This document shows, one piece after another, positions 10,736-22,541 of a stretch of DNA of 64,000 nucleotides. Below the pieces are notes generated by a model that ran no database searches, had not been told where the DNA came from, and saw only the letters and a program-made list of their open reading frames with translations. A program made the position numbers and the translations under genes. Source of the stretch: Cladorrhinum sp. PSN259 (taxonomy: Eukaryota > Ascomycota > Sordariomycetes > Sordariales > Podosporaceae). The stretch lies in the NCBI GenBank assembly GCA_033725935.1, contig MU867121.1:62001-126000 (forward strand), given 5' to 3'. Position 1 is the first letter of the stretch. Each line of letters begins with the position of its first letter.

Positions 10736-12868
10736 CTACTCCTTCTTCTTCGCGCCCTCACTCCCTCCAACCCTTCTAAACTTTCTCTTATCCCCCCTTC
10801 TCATCAACCTCCGATCCCTCGTCCCCTTCCCGCCTTCCCAGTATCCCTTCCCCCTTCTCCCAATAACGCTCCTACCGCAAAACGCACAGCTATCAACCGC
10901 ATAATTCTGTTCCCTGGAGCACCACCCGCACACCATCCTGTTCGCCCACTCATTAACGTGCTCCTCGGCCGCATCATGACACTTATCACACGGATAAACT
11001 TTGGAGCAGCACGAAAACCTGAACCACCTGAAACTCTTCTTGTAGTGCGCGCAGGCTCCCCTATCCGGTAAAGGGTCCCCTGCGTGGAGGCCCAACTTTT
11101 CAGTCTTACGGCGCGCGCCCGTTGTTGGCGGTAGGCGGTGAGCCCCGGGCGCGTAGTCCAGGAACTTGACCTCGGGGATTTTGAAGGTGAATCGGGCGTG
11201 GCATTCACGACAGACGTTGGTGACTGTTTCGCCCCGGACGGAGACTACTCCTATGGCTGGGTGGGAGCATTTGTCGCACGTTGGAACGAAGGTGCTGAAA
11301 AATATTTAGTACGAGGTAGGTATAATAATAGGCAAAGGGGAGGAAGAAAAAACAAACCTTGGAAGCATGTCAGCCACTGTACAACCCGACACATCAATAA
11401 ATCCCGCGCGCGTAGAGTTCATATGAACCAGCTCCTGGCGGAACCTGACCGTAAAAGGTGTAGCGCATTTCCTGCAGCTGCTCGCTTTCTCGAGATTATT
11501 CTTTAGGCCGGTGATGTCGTTGAGAGTCTTGCACCGGTCACATTTGACACTCAAGGCGAGGATCGATACCTGGAGCAACTCGATGCCGTGTAGTTCAATG
11601 GACGGGAAAGACATTGCAGTCCCCTTTTCTGCTGTCTGGGTTGGGAGAGATGGCTCCTCAGCAGGCACTGAGCCAAGTTCTGCACCGCCGTCCTCCCCAT
11701 CCTCATCATCATCGTAATCCGATGAGTCTGAGGAGTCCGAACCATCTGACAGACCCCATTCTGGGGGACGAGGAATAACATGTACGTGCCCTCTGCCGGA
11801 ATCAAGAGTGGAAGAATGTTCGGCACCCTTGGCCTCGATATCCGGATTTTCAGGAGCATCTTGGGGAGTTAGTGTCTTGACAGGTGGCTTTTGCACCTGC
11901 TTTGCCAGAAGATGCATATTTTGCGCAAGGTAGTTGAGATGGCTCATCAAAGACATCTGCTTCTGCTCTGTCGCCTTCTTCGAAAACAACTCCTCCAAAT
12001 CTTCGGCGTCTTCTGACTCAACATCGTTGAGAAGAATCCTGAGTGGCTGAAGCGGGTAAAGAAGTGGAATGATGAGCTGAACAGATTTGACCTGTTGAAG
12101 CCCGGCGGGAAGCATCGCCCTACGCTTGGGCTCCAGAGGTAGGGTGTAGACAATGCCGTCACTGGACTTTTGGAAATTTTGTAAGCGGCCCATGCGAGCT
12201 TCGAGTTGTCGCACCTCCTGAGCCCGTCTTGCCTTTGCTTCGGCGATCTGCTCCTTAGTGAAAGACTCCTCTGGTATATAAGGCCTCGCTTGTACATGCA
12301 CGGGGGGCTTTGGTGCGGGCGCCTTTACCGGCTCCTCGACAAGGCGCTTTTGTTCTGCTTCAATATGGCGAGTATCCTTGAAGATAGTCAACTTCACCGT
12401 TTCAGTCTTTTCCTCCGACAACAACGACTCGAGCCTCTTGTCGAGTGCATTCGTAAGCGAAAGCAAAGTCGCGCCGCGCTTTTCCTCCACGAGCTTGTCC
12501 CATCCTCGTTCGATGTTGATAGCGAAGCCTCTCGGGATATTGCTGTTCCTGACCAAAAGACGAGGCGGCTGCTTCGGATACTTTGCAGGCACCCGGAGGT
12601 CGCACTCCAGGAAATCTAGATCGAATGCAAAATCTGGGTCCGATGGAGCAAGGTTAAACAACAGAGATGTTTCTCCATTGCCTATTTGGGTCTCCTTTGG
12701 CGAATACCGACGCCTTAATTGGCCGAGCTGGTATCCACGGGCATCTTGAGTCTGTTGTTCAGGGACCGGCTTCGGTACGACCCGATATTGTGGGGCCTCA
12801 GTGACGGCCTGTCCGCTGGATCTCGGCGCCGATGCTGACTCGCCGCCCTTGGATCTGATAGGGATCAT
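10736..12868 (-). CDS. CHY-type zinc-finger protein with RWD-like N-terminal region
   Basis: Exons 12868-11358 and 11294-10736 join over a 63-nt intron (11295-11357, donor GTTTGT, branch region TACTAAAT, acceptor TTTCAG) to encode 689 aa. The ATG at 12868 is used; the longer open frame begins at a TTG. The C-terminal third is a CHY zinc finger. A leading C510/C513/C532/C535 cluster precedes C585-A-H587-Y588, then RWFRFSCC (C599/C600), PCDKCH (C606/C609/H610), H616, C626/C629 and C640/C643. A basic tail follows. The N-terminal half has two blocks (DLRVPAKYPKQPPRLLV and QLIIPLLYPLQPLRILL) that look like RWD/UBC-like folds, and a glutamate/lysine-rich linker. An acidic serine tract (SDSSDSSDYDDDEDGEDG) lies before the zinc region. 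The CHY domain occurs in yeast Hot13 (mitochondrial intermembrane space) and in RCHY1 ubiquitin ligases. No RING follows here, so a ligase role is not supported and the function is unknown. Confidence 0.9.
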
Positions 12869-15800
12869 TTTGGGCACAGGAAAATAAAAATGAAAGTTCA
12901 AAAAATGACAGCCGGAATTCGGGTGGCGATAATTGAAGACTGCTTCAACACGAAGGAAAGGCAAAAGGGAAAAAGAAGAAACAGGAAAATTAGGCTTCCA
13001 ACAACCGAGAACTCACGGAGAGTGTGCTTTTCGATGATGCTTCCAAATAAATATCACGAAAGGTTCCAAAAGTGGCGAAATGCAATAGTTGGATGAAATG
13101 CAGTCAGACCGAATGCAGCAATGCGGTATGAGCCATAGTGACTCAGTTGGAATCGGTTCGAATCTTGTAGGCCAAGGACCGACAGGAGATGCGGTCAAGT
13201 GTGGGGAAGGTGTGCGGGGATCCCGAGCGAGCCGATGTGGGGGTTTTAAGGTGAGACAAGGTGAGACAAGGTGAGGAGGGAAACATCACAGTCGGATGTT
13301 CAAAGCATAAGATGTGTCTGACAGCTTGGACATGGCTTACAGCGAGGTCTTGTATGTGTAGCGAACAATTAGATGGGCTGTTGTCTAAAACAATAGTTGA
13401 GATACAGGTTTTCTACTCTTTTCCTCTACTCCTGTTCCTCCTCCGTTTACCCCTAGCAAGGCATTCTATGCGTAAAACTGAGCACTCAGCTTCTCGTCAG
13501 ACACCCATCATCTTCATCGCCCATACCAAATTCTCTTTTGAATCCCATGTATCAGGTACTGCATGCAAGCTACCCGTTTGTTGACTGTGGGGTATTAGCC
13601 AAAAACCTTCTTCCCCTTGATCAATTCCAGTCCGGGTGTTCTTTATAAAAACGTCCAGGGGATTTTCCGGCTCATCTTCCCGAACCAAGAAACCAAGCCA
13701 AGAATTATTACGGTATCTCAACCCAGGAGTTACCGATCACAACAAGCCGGCTTTTCGACCGACCGTGTCTCTCCAGGTACCTCTAGTATCGGAGCCAAAG
13801 AGACGGGACGGCCTGGATGTATGTCCCGGATAAACTTCGCCCTGTCTTCTGGAATCCCACGTGGAATAGATCAAAGACCCGCGGAAACGGCCGGATAGAG
13901 AGTGAAACCTCTAATATATAAATATTGGGTAATCGGCCAGACTCGTTGGGATATAAATTGATCGGTGAGGCTTCCCGTGTTGGCTTGTCTCTCGCTTCTC
14001 GAACAAAAGATTATGAATGTCTGGTTGTTGTTTACCACTCAAACCTCAAGCTTCTTTCGGTTCCGTTTTTTTTACTGGTGATAAGGGTCTGTGAGATAAA
14101 AGGCATTGCTGCTTTTTTGAAGTGGATGTGGTTTATGAGCCCCTGAAAGAACGGTTGTCCAGGTAACGCAGTTAGCGGTTTCATGACCACGACGTTGCAA
14201 AATCAAAACCCCCCCAAAGGCTGCCGGACCCACCGGTCACCAATGGGATATGACAACCTAAAGAAGACCAGTGGAAATCAAGCAAATAATGAATTTGTGA
14301 CAAATCTCCCTCAGGCCCCAGAATGCAAGCCTAATGCTCAACTAGACATGTACGATCACGAAAGAAGAACAAATGTGCCAGCGAAGCCATCCACTGTGGA
14401 TGTCATGTCAGGGCACATGAACTCTCATGTTCAGAGTATTCCGTCTGGGTAGTGTGGTATGAACTTGCTCACCGAGCCCAACTCCTACCCTCAGTTCCCA
14501 AACAAGCAACAATATCCGTCGGCTTATGCAACGCTTGCTCAGGTGCACCAGCCTCCAAATAAATTCCGAAGCAAATGATAACCATGTATGATAGATGACG
14601 GAATCGCAAATCAATTGCTTTGTGTTGTGTAACCAATGCCACTGGGCACGTCTAGATCATGCCGGACCCCCGAGCCTCAACCATCACCACCACTGGAAGC
14701 AAGCCCGAACTGCCGGATATGCGAGCAGATAAGCAGAGTAGCAGGCATGACTCGCAAGTGTTATGGGGATTGGATGACTGGATCTCCTCATTGTAAGGCG
14801 TTATCATTCCAGCGATGTGCTATGCAACGCAACTGCATGCGTATATGCAGGATCCTGCATTTCCAAGCACCCTCCATATCGTATCGACCACGATCCGACA
14901 GTAGGAAATGAAAAAGAGATGATGACCAGACGATATCTTGCATGATGCACATATTCTGTTATTGAAACGCATATGCATATGGGGTGTGGCAGCAATAGCC
15001 GACAAACCCCTCAAAAATCCTCCATCATGACTAACAGAAAGGGCATGCGTCTGCCACGTCAAGAATCATGAGAAAGGGAAAAAAGGATAATGACCTCGCC
15101 TGCCAGATTTTGTTACCGTAATCTTTTGAGTGGGATCGTGTGCGTGTTGGCGCCCAACCGCAAGCGCGCGGCCTGGAATAGTATCCAATGATATGACCTA
15201 ATGCAGCCAATTCCTCTTTTCTCGTATGTCTGCAAGATATTTTATCAGATCTCAACTTTGAGACGGGTAGTGTGACGTTCGGCAAATGAAGCAACGGAAG
15301 ATAACAGGTAGGCCATGAAGACGAGGCTGAGGAATTCGGTCCATGAGACGCTGTTGATTGGCTTGGCGATTGACGAGGAGAAAATGGAGAAAAGTGATGA
15401 CGATGTTTGCGCGCGTGTAGTCAATGAGGGTAAGTGGTGAAAGAGTCCTTGTGCCTTGATTTTTCACCCTCCTTGTGTCCGACCAAGGTCGGGCGTCCCG
15501 ATTGAACCTATCGGCGAAAGGGACGTGATGGTACGCCTTGGGCAAAGGTGAGGAATTAGGATGCTTGATCCTCTGCATATGTCCATATTCGCGCGCTCAC
15601 CTGAGAAGGTTGATGAGTTGGCAGTCAGTTGCGGGGCCAAAAAGCGACCCAGATGACCAACGATCGATTTGGTTGAAAAGTCCAGCCCGAAGGTCCGCAC
15701 ACACACCAACGTTTGCGATGGGTGGTGGAGGCAACCCCAACGTGCAGAATTAAGTTTTCTGGAGGGCGGCAAGTGGAGTGGATGAGGTCGAGGTGGAGGG

Positions 15801-18555
15801 TGGGAGGGACGGGACGGAGGGTGAAGGAAGGAAAGATGGTGTGGTGAGGAAACGGGACGGCGAAGTAAAGCTCATGTGAGACTTTTTAAACATCTGATTA
15901 TGGGGATTTTCAAAATATTAAATTAATTTGTTTGGGATTTTATTCGAAATCCAGAATTCAGGATTTTCGGAAATGCAATTGGGCAAGTCCTTATCCCGTC
16001 CCACAGACTTCGAGGTACTGTACATACGTCATGTGTGCTGACAGATGGAAGGCACCGACGGCAGCCACGGTGTGGCGCTTACAGGAATCTGCATACACGG
16101 AATCAAGCACATGATCTCGAGGACCTGGAATTTCGGCCGAATACAATCAGGTATTCACAAAGGCATTCCCAATGTCTCCAACGGTTAAGCCATCTAGGCC
16201 TTCAGCCGTCGAGGTTTCTTTTTCCAGTAGCTATTTTACTACCCAAACTCAGCTCAATTTGAGGTAAATCATCATTCTTTCAAGCTGATCGACTACCATT
16301 CTAAATATGGCTGAGTACAAGTATACAACTGCATCGCCTCACCTTGGAAGGCTGAGTGGCTGGGGGGGGGGGTTACATCTTCACAGCTTCCGTTTTTGGC
16401 GGGGTGTAACGGCCCGACCACCATCGACGACCGTTTTGTGGGCTGGAACATGGAAGGAAAAATGGATGAAATTCAGCAGCTGAATTTATCCAATTTTTCT
16501 TTTCTGCGAGTTGTTGCCTTGCGGTAGTTACTTCAGCCCAGGTCACTGAAGAAGTACCACTTACAACCCCATTTTTCGTGGCATTTTCAATTCTATCACC
16601 GGACACCTTGAATCACCACCTCAACGACCACCTCCATCGCCCTGTTTGCTACCGCATCGTGAAAAGAACAAGGAAACAATGACCCTCCAAGTCAAGGTTG
16701 GCACCACCATACCCAAAAGATCGAGACCCTGATGTCTCACACGCAAACTTTGAGTTTATTCACCCATTGTTTTTCGACATGACTTCTTATCCCGACTGCG
16801 TGCCATTGATGTCTTTCAGTACCGGCATCAACAGTCAGCAGGCAATTGTGCATATTTCTGCACGTCGGAGATCAAGCAATCGCCTAGGCCCTTCCACATG
16901 ACTGACTAACATGCATAGAAACGTTCTCACTCACCAAGCAATTCTCCTTTCTTTATCATCCCATTAACGCTAAGTCATGACTACTACTCGACACCTCAGA
17001 CCCTGGTTCCTGCAATGAATGGGACATCGGAAGAAAAGGACCCTCGTTACACTCCTCCAAACCGGGATCCATGGAAAATTCAGTCCTCTCTCTTCCATCC
17101 CAATTTGAGCCATTTGCGGCCGATATGGCATAATTCCTACTCCGGCGACGATAGCACAAGAAACCCCATTGTTTAACAAGAGGAGAAGCAGCTACCGGAT
17201 ATACATGCAGTGCAGGTAGCACAACCGGCGAGACTACATTGCAAGGATTGTGGTCATACGGTGATACAGAAAGTTCCCTCACTTTTGATTAATATAACTT
17301 GCGGGAACTGGGGAAACACCTAACATATCCCGAGTAAAAAGTAAGACTTGATTAGATTACGACCTTTTAAAATAGTTAAATAAAAATAGGTAGAGAAGTA
17401 GGAGATGCCGCTGACGTTTATTTCGCTTCTACCTTGCCTTGTGTTGGTGCTTCCCCCTTTTTACCCCTATTCCAAATGCCCTCCCACGCACACTCTACCT
17501 ACAACGGCGCATTCACATCACCCCCCCCCCCCCCCCCCCTTTTTGTTTGCTTTCCATTCCACTGTTCATAGCAATACAGAAACTACAACAGAACCATAGG
17601 CACAGGTAAAACAAGGAATCCATTAAACCACACAAGAGCTATTCCTCAGAGAACCCCCGCACATACACGCAGAAACACAGGAACCCCCCACCTCCCTTTA
17701 AAAATAAATAAACCCAAAACAGACTTGGGTATACAAAATCCAGTATCAGTAGAATGCATGTACAGTACGTACAGTAATTGGAGTAACGTCTTTTTCCCCA
17801 AAACCCGACTCCTCGGGAGATTCCAATCAATGTAAAAGAAAATCAGCCCATTTTTCTTTGGAGTACAAAAGGTAACAACAGAAAACACCAAAAGTTTCCA
17901 GTACCTCGTGAGCAATCAGAGTTTGTCTCCTCCAATTCCTGTGCAACGAATCGCACATGAAGAAGATATTCAGGTACAACTTACCATTTTTGTGCGTGTG
18001 TGTGTGTGTGTGTGTCCCGGTGGAATAGAATGCATTTATTTGGGGATTCGTACTTGTTAAATGTGGAGTGTACATACGTATAAGTGACATTACACAATGG
18101 CCGGAGGAGGGAGGAGTCGAGACCCCGAGACAACACATCAGCTTTAGAACTATTCATCGGATTAAGCTATTCGAGACTAAAAAGACAAATGAGACATCGT
18201 GACTGATCTCATCGGATTCGAATAGAAAGTGTCAACAATTATCACGTTCTACAAAGATAGTGCGTTACATTTTGTAGTCATCTGAGATCTTTAAACCGAT
18301 CAAGAATAATGTCCCTCTCACCCAACAAAGCATTGAAAACACCAACAAGAAACTGTACACTCTATTCCAAGAAAAGTTACTGTCAGTAGTAAACGGATAC
18401 AAAGAAATTACAGTAAACATCGAAATTTGCGCTTTCTTCCCTGTCTGTACCCCTATACTCCCCCCAAATTCTGTAACCCACTAGTACAGACACATCGACA
18501 CTTAAACATCGGCCCAAAAAAATCGTACTGGAAAAATTATCTCCACCTACCGAGC
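12869..18555. other. 5.7-kb intergenic region, no gene recognised
   Basis: This contains the probable promoter of the CHY gene at its left end and the long 3' UTR of the LSB5-like gene at its right end. The interior has only short frames without similarity. Simple sequence includes a G run near 16363, a 19-base C run at 17521-17539 and a (GT)10 tract at 17996-18015. A TTCGAATC box at 13157 was checked for a tRNA and does not fold as one. Confidence 0.45.
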
Positions 18556-20044
18556 TCAGGAAGCAGCGTTCTTATCCGCAAACGGATTGTCATCATCCTC
18601 CTCTTCGCTTTCATCATCAGAAGGCTCAGCCACCCGTCTCGGAGAAGACAGCATAGACGGCTTAGTAGAAGCCGAGGGACGGGGTGGAGGTGCTCTCGGA
18701 GAAGAAGGTGAACCGAGACTCAACGCAGCCATGGACTGCGTGGGCGAAGTAGGCGAAACAGGGTCCTTCCCCTTTGCTGCTCGCTCTTGGGCCACTATAG
18801 CAAGAAATTGAGGGTCAGTACAGTGCCCTCCGGTATCGGGTACTCAGTATGTAAATGACATTGGTGGTAGTACATACTTCTGTACAAGTGTGTCTGTTCA
18901 GCGAGATCGTCATCTGAGTCACTGTCTGCATCGATCGAGCGGTCCAGTTGCTCAAAGGTCATCAGCGCAGTCACGAGCTCGTCGTTGGCGTGCAGAAGAC
19001 TGCCAAGCCATTGCTCGGACTCTACGTAATGAATCTGAACAGTTGTCAGTCATGTTCCCAAAGTGTAGAGCAGTTAGAAAAACCTACATAGCGGAGAATC
19101 TTTCTGCGAAGCAATTTACAAGACTCGAATCTCTCTAGAGCAGTTGTGTTCTCCGAGATCCGCTCCTTTTCTCTGTTAATGGTCTGCAGAGTGTTTATCA
19201 AGTTGGTTGCAGCCATTGAGGCTTCGGCAATGTGTGCTTTCATCTGATCCTTTTCTGCCTCGAGGTTGAAGGGCTTTTGCTGTTTCTTATTCTTCTTGTC
19301 CTTCTTCTTCTTATCCTTTTCGTTATAAGTGAAAGAATGTATCGTTCCAGTGACTTTTGGTTCCGAAAGAGAGGCCGTCTTCTTGTGAGCAGAAGAAGAA
19401 GATTGATGGGAAGGACCTGCTTGGCTAGTCTCCTCGTCATCTTCGCCGAAAGGGTTTGAAGTCTCCTTAAGAACCTTCGACTTCTCTTGGGTGACGCCTT
19501 GCTTTCGCTTGGGGAGTTCCTAGAAATTTGTTTAGTATAATGCCAAGGAAGAAGTTTGTAATAGCTAGATTCACCTTGTAGAGCCTTGAAACATGTTCCA
19601 TCCCTCGAACATCCTTGTACTGGACTGCCCAGCTGCGGAAAAGTTCCCCGCACTTCTTCCTCACCTCCGGGTCAGAGAGCTGGGCTGTTGCGCAGAAACG
19701 AAGACGCTCCATTAAGGGCTCATCGGCGAAGCTGCGCTGGAAACGAGGGCCCGCATTTTGGATCAGGCCGTCAAGTAGAGTCAAGGCACGAAGCTGCCGG
19801 TGAAGGTTTCCGTACTTGAGCTTCTTCCTGATGGCGCGAGAAGCCTCTGTTGGACCTGCCTCCTGAAGGTTGATGACCTCGATGAGGTCTGGGATCCCAC
19901 TAAGATCGTCTTCTGGAACAGCTTCACTCGTCAACCGCTCAATAGTAACGGTGACTGCCGAATATGGCTTCTTCTGGAGAGGTATCAGTTTGGTGGGCTC
20001 GATACACCCTTAGAGAGCGGGCCAAGACTTACTTGTGAGAACAT
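18556..20044 (-). CDS. LSB5: LSB5-like VHS/GAT endocytic adaptor
   Basis: Five exons encode 412 aa: 20044-20033, 19973-19575, 19519-19088, 19034-18878 and 18794-18556. All introns have GT/AG ends and consistent phases. The first exon is only 12 nt (MFSQ); it continues as KKPYSAVTVTIERLTSEA, matching the start of Lsb5 VHS domains. The VHS domain covers about residues 1-137, with DLIEVINLQEAG, RAIRKKLKYGN and LRALTLLDGLIQNAG. A helical GAT-like domain follows at about 205-320. Two NPF motifs (159-161 and 403-405) could bind EH-domain proteins. In yeast, Lsb5 links the actin regulator Las17, Sla1, Arf3 and ubiquitin at cortical endocytic sites; the same setting is inferred here. The intron between exons 4 and 5 splits an ATG codon (LYR-M-AQERAAKGK). 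The gene diverges from the neighbouring plus-strand gene across 894 bp. Confidence 0.9.
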
Positions 20045-20938
20045 TCTGCTGGATGGTAGGGTCGGCTGGGAGGCAACAGGACTAGGTCTCGATCGTTTGA
20101 AGATGTGCGGAAGGGTGTCTCTCTAGAAGCTCTATTGACATGTCATGTCAGTCACATACACGCAACTGATGCTGGGCTTGTCGAGCACCGGGTCACTGAC
20201 TTCCTTCTTGCCAGTCATGTCGAATTACGATAACAAAATCAGTCGATTTTCTGTGGATCTCCACGTTAAAGTTTCTGTTGAGCGACGCTTAGCAATGATC
20301 ATGCGCAAGCTCCAAGTTACAGTTGCCTTGGCTGAGGTGTTGTTGAGCGATAAGATAACAACTTGGCGGGGATGGCGGGGTAGCTTGGGTGCCCAAGTCT
20401 CGCAGACAATGAATGCAATTTTGAAGCAAAAATAATTTAAAATTATGTGATGCTTCGAGCCTGGAATCGATTTCAAGCTCTCAGATGCACGGAGTTCACG
20501 GAGTAAAATGTGGTCCAAATGTCGAAAGTGTCTCACATTCCTGGAATTTGGAGTCGCATCATCCATGGCAGTTCCCCGCTGATCATCATGGGCAACGGCG
20601 GGGAATGGGACGGGCCGCTACCAGCTGAACGACAGCTGCAACGCTCACTCAGGGGTCAAGACAGGAAGGAACGACTTACATGCATGGGAATGAGGGCACA
20701 ACTCGGTTTTTGGCCAAACTCTACCAAGTTTGTCAAAAAGATGAACTCTATTCTCTTTAGCAACTTGGATGTTTCCTTTCATCAAAGCAGCTTGCCCCCA
20801 AGGAGCACATTCACCGCCCGATTAGCTCGCGAGTCACAGTAGCATCTTCTGTCCAAACCATATCATCAGCTGCGAGCAGACATCTCGCCCAGAAACAACT
20901 GCGGAGTATATGCCAGGAGCACAGAGGAAGTGGGGGAA
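20045..20938. promoter_or_regulatory. Shared intergenic region of a divergent gene pair
   Basis: This 894-bp stretch separates the start codons of the LSB5-like gene (-) and the uncharacterised gene (+), so it must hold the promoters of both. No conserved motif is asserted. Short frames inside it show no similarity. Confidence 0.5.
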
Positions 20939-22541
20939 ATGGACCGTTATTTAGAGGGGGTAGGTGACAGGTGAGTGATTGATGTCCCTTTCCTTACTCA
21001 AAAAGCCATGGGCCTTCCGCTAACTGACCCTTCCTAGAAACAAGCTTCCATTCCCGGATGACTTCTCCGTTACCAACACTCAATCTACTGCTGTCATAGA
21101 AAAGAGAAAGCATCAGGAGTTGGATCACGGCTCCAAGAGACAGCGACGAAGCCCTCAGTTGGACAGAAATTCTCAGCACAACTTGCCGCTGTTCAATGTC
21201 ACGAAGAATGTAGCGCCATCTTCCGAATCTGCAGCCAAAGATAACAGGCCATTTCCTGAAGAGTCCATATGCAATTTGGCTGAACAAGACTGTCCCTCCA
21301 CAACCGCCTCGACATCGCCAACCAACTTAACACTAGGCTCCAGTACCAACGCACCAGTCACCACGTCTCAGGGTCACGGACCTCCCTCTCAGGGTGGTGG
21401 TTGTCAAGAGTATCTCGCTCTCAACAATGGCTTTTCACAGAGCCAGACACTATTAAGTGAAGCTGTCGCGGACCCCAACCTAGAGCACACACAAGAGACT
21501 CTCCAAACCCAGGACACTTTGGTTGATCCGGTCCCCATCAAACGCGAGAATGAGGGGAGCAATTGGCATATTTCAGGTCCTGGTCATGCCTCGTGGGATA
21601 AACAAGCCGACAAGATTGATTATTTTGAGGATGATGAAACGCTTCACTTTGACGATTGGCTCAATTTACCATCCGACAAGGCCATAAAAGAGGAGACTTA
21701 CTCAGTTGGCTCATCAGACGAAGAGGATATGGTGCACCTGGCTGACGCGGTTGCTTCAACAATTAAACATACCCCACCCACAAGCGTTCTAAAGGAGATG
21801 GATGCCTCTTCATCAATCGAGATATTCGACCCAAAACTTCAACATTCTCCACCAATCCCATCAAGCGATCTCGGCTCAACCAAGCCCAAGCAAGTAGATA
21901 CAGAGGAGGTACTACTTGACTCAGATGTGGACTGGGACTCAATTATGCTACAGCTTCCTGTGATTCCCCAAAATCCATCTCTTTCGCCTCAGTTACCAAT
22001 ACATTCACTACCAATAAAAGCTAAGCCTAAGGATGAACCACCGCGACCTTTGAGCCTCCCGAAACCCTTCGCCAGACCCCCTTTTCCCACTCCGCTGCGT
22101 GATAAATCACCGATTACAGGTATTTCTCGAGCTATGGTTTTCCGTACTTGCTTCAGAGCGGGCCACTTCATTGCCGAGGGGAATCGTTGCGACCGTCAAA
22201 AGCAGGACGCCATTTTTGAGCTGTTCGCACGTGTCACATTCTCGTCGCGCGAAAATGGTCAACGTGTTCAACACTTCCAGTTTGCTGATATGTTCAAGGA
22301 TCAGCAACCTTACCCGAGCGGCATTCTTAACGGTTGGAAGACGGGAAGTCTGCTGGAGAAACACAGCGCAGCATTCTTGCAGATTGGAAGTAACAACGGG
22401 GAAGCCAAGATGTGCAGGTGTATCTGCAGGTTGAAGAGAGAAAAGAAGAATGAGCTTGGCTGGGTGGTAGATATCCTATCGATAGAGGAGGCAAATTGGG
22501 ACGATGTTCAGGTTGTTAGGGGGGTTGTATGTCGGGAGTAG
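20939..22541 (+). CDS. Uncharacterised fungal protein with a distinct C-terminal domain
   Basis: Exon 1 (20939-20970) and exon 2 (21038-22541) join over a 67-nt intron (donor GTGAGT, branch CTAACTGAC, acceptor TTCCTAG) to give 511 aa beginning MDRYLEGVGDRNKLPFPDD. The exon-2 open frame alone would begin at a TTG, which is why the upstream mini-exon is needed. Residues 1-360 are low complexity, rich in serine, proline and acidic residues, with the basic stretch KRKHQELDHGSKRQRR that could be a nuclear localisation signal. Residues about 375-511 form a compact block (FRTCFRAGHFIAEG, IFELFARVTFSSRE, HFQFADMFKDQQPYPSGIL, KMCRCICRLKRE, ANWDDVQVVRGVVC) that looks like a conserved fungal domain seen in hypothetical proteins. 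I cannot name it. An OB-like beta fold is a guess only. Confidence 0.85.

Noticed and set aside
13141..13185. GGTTCGAATC box resembling a tRNA B-box
   Set aside because: The bases after the box do not pair with those before it, and no A-box at a suitable distance gives a cloverleaf.
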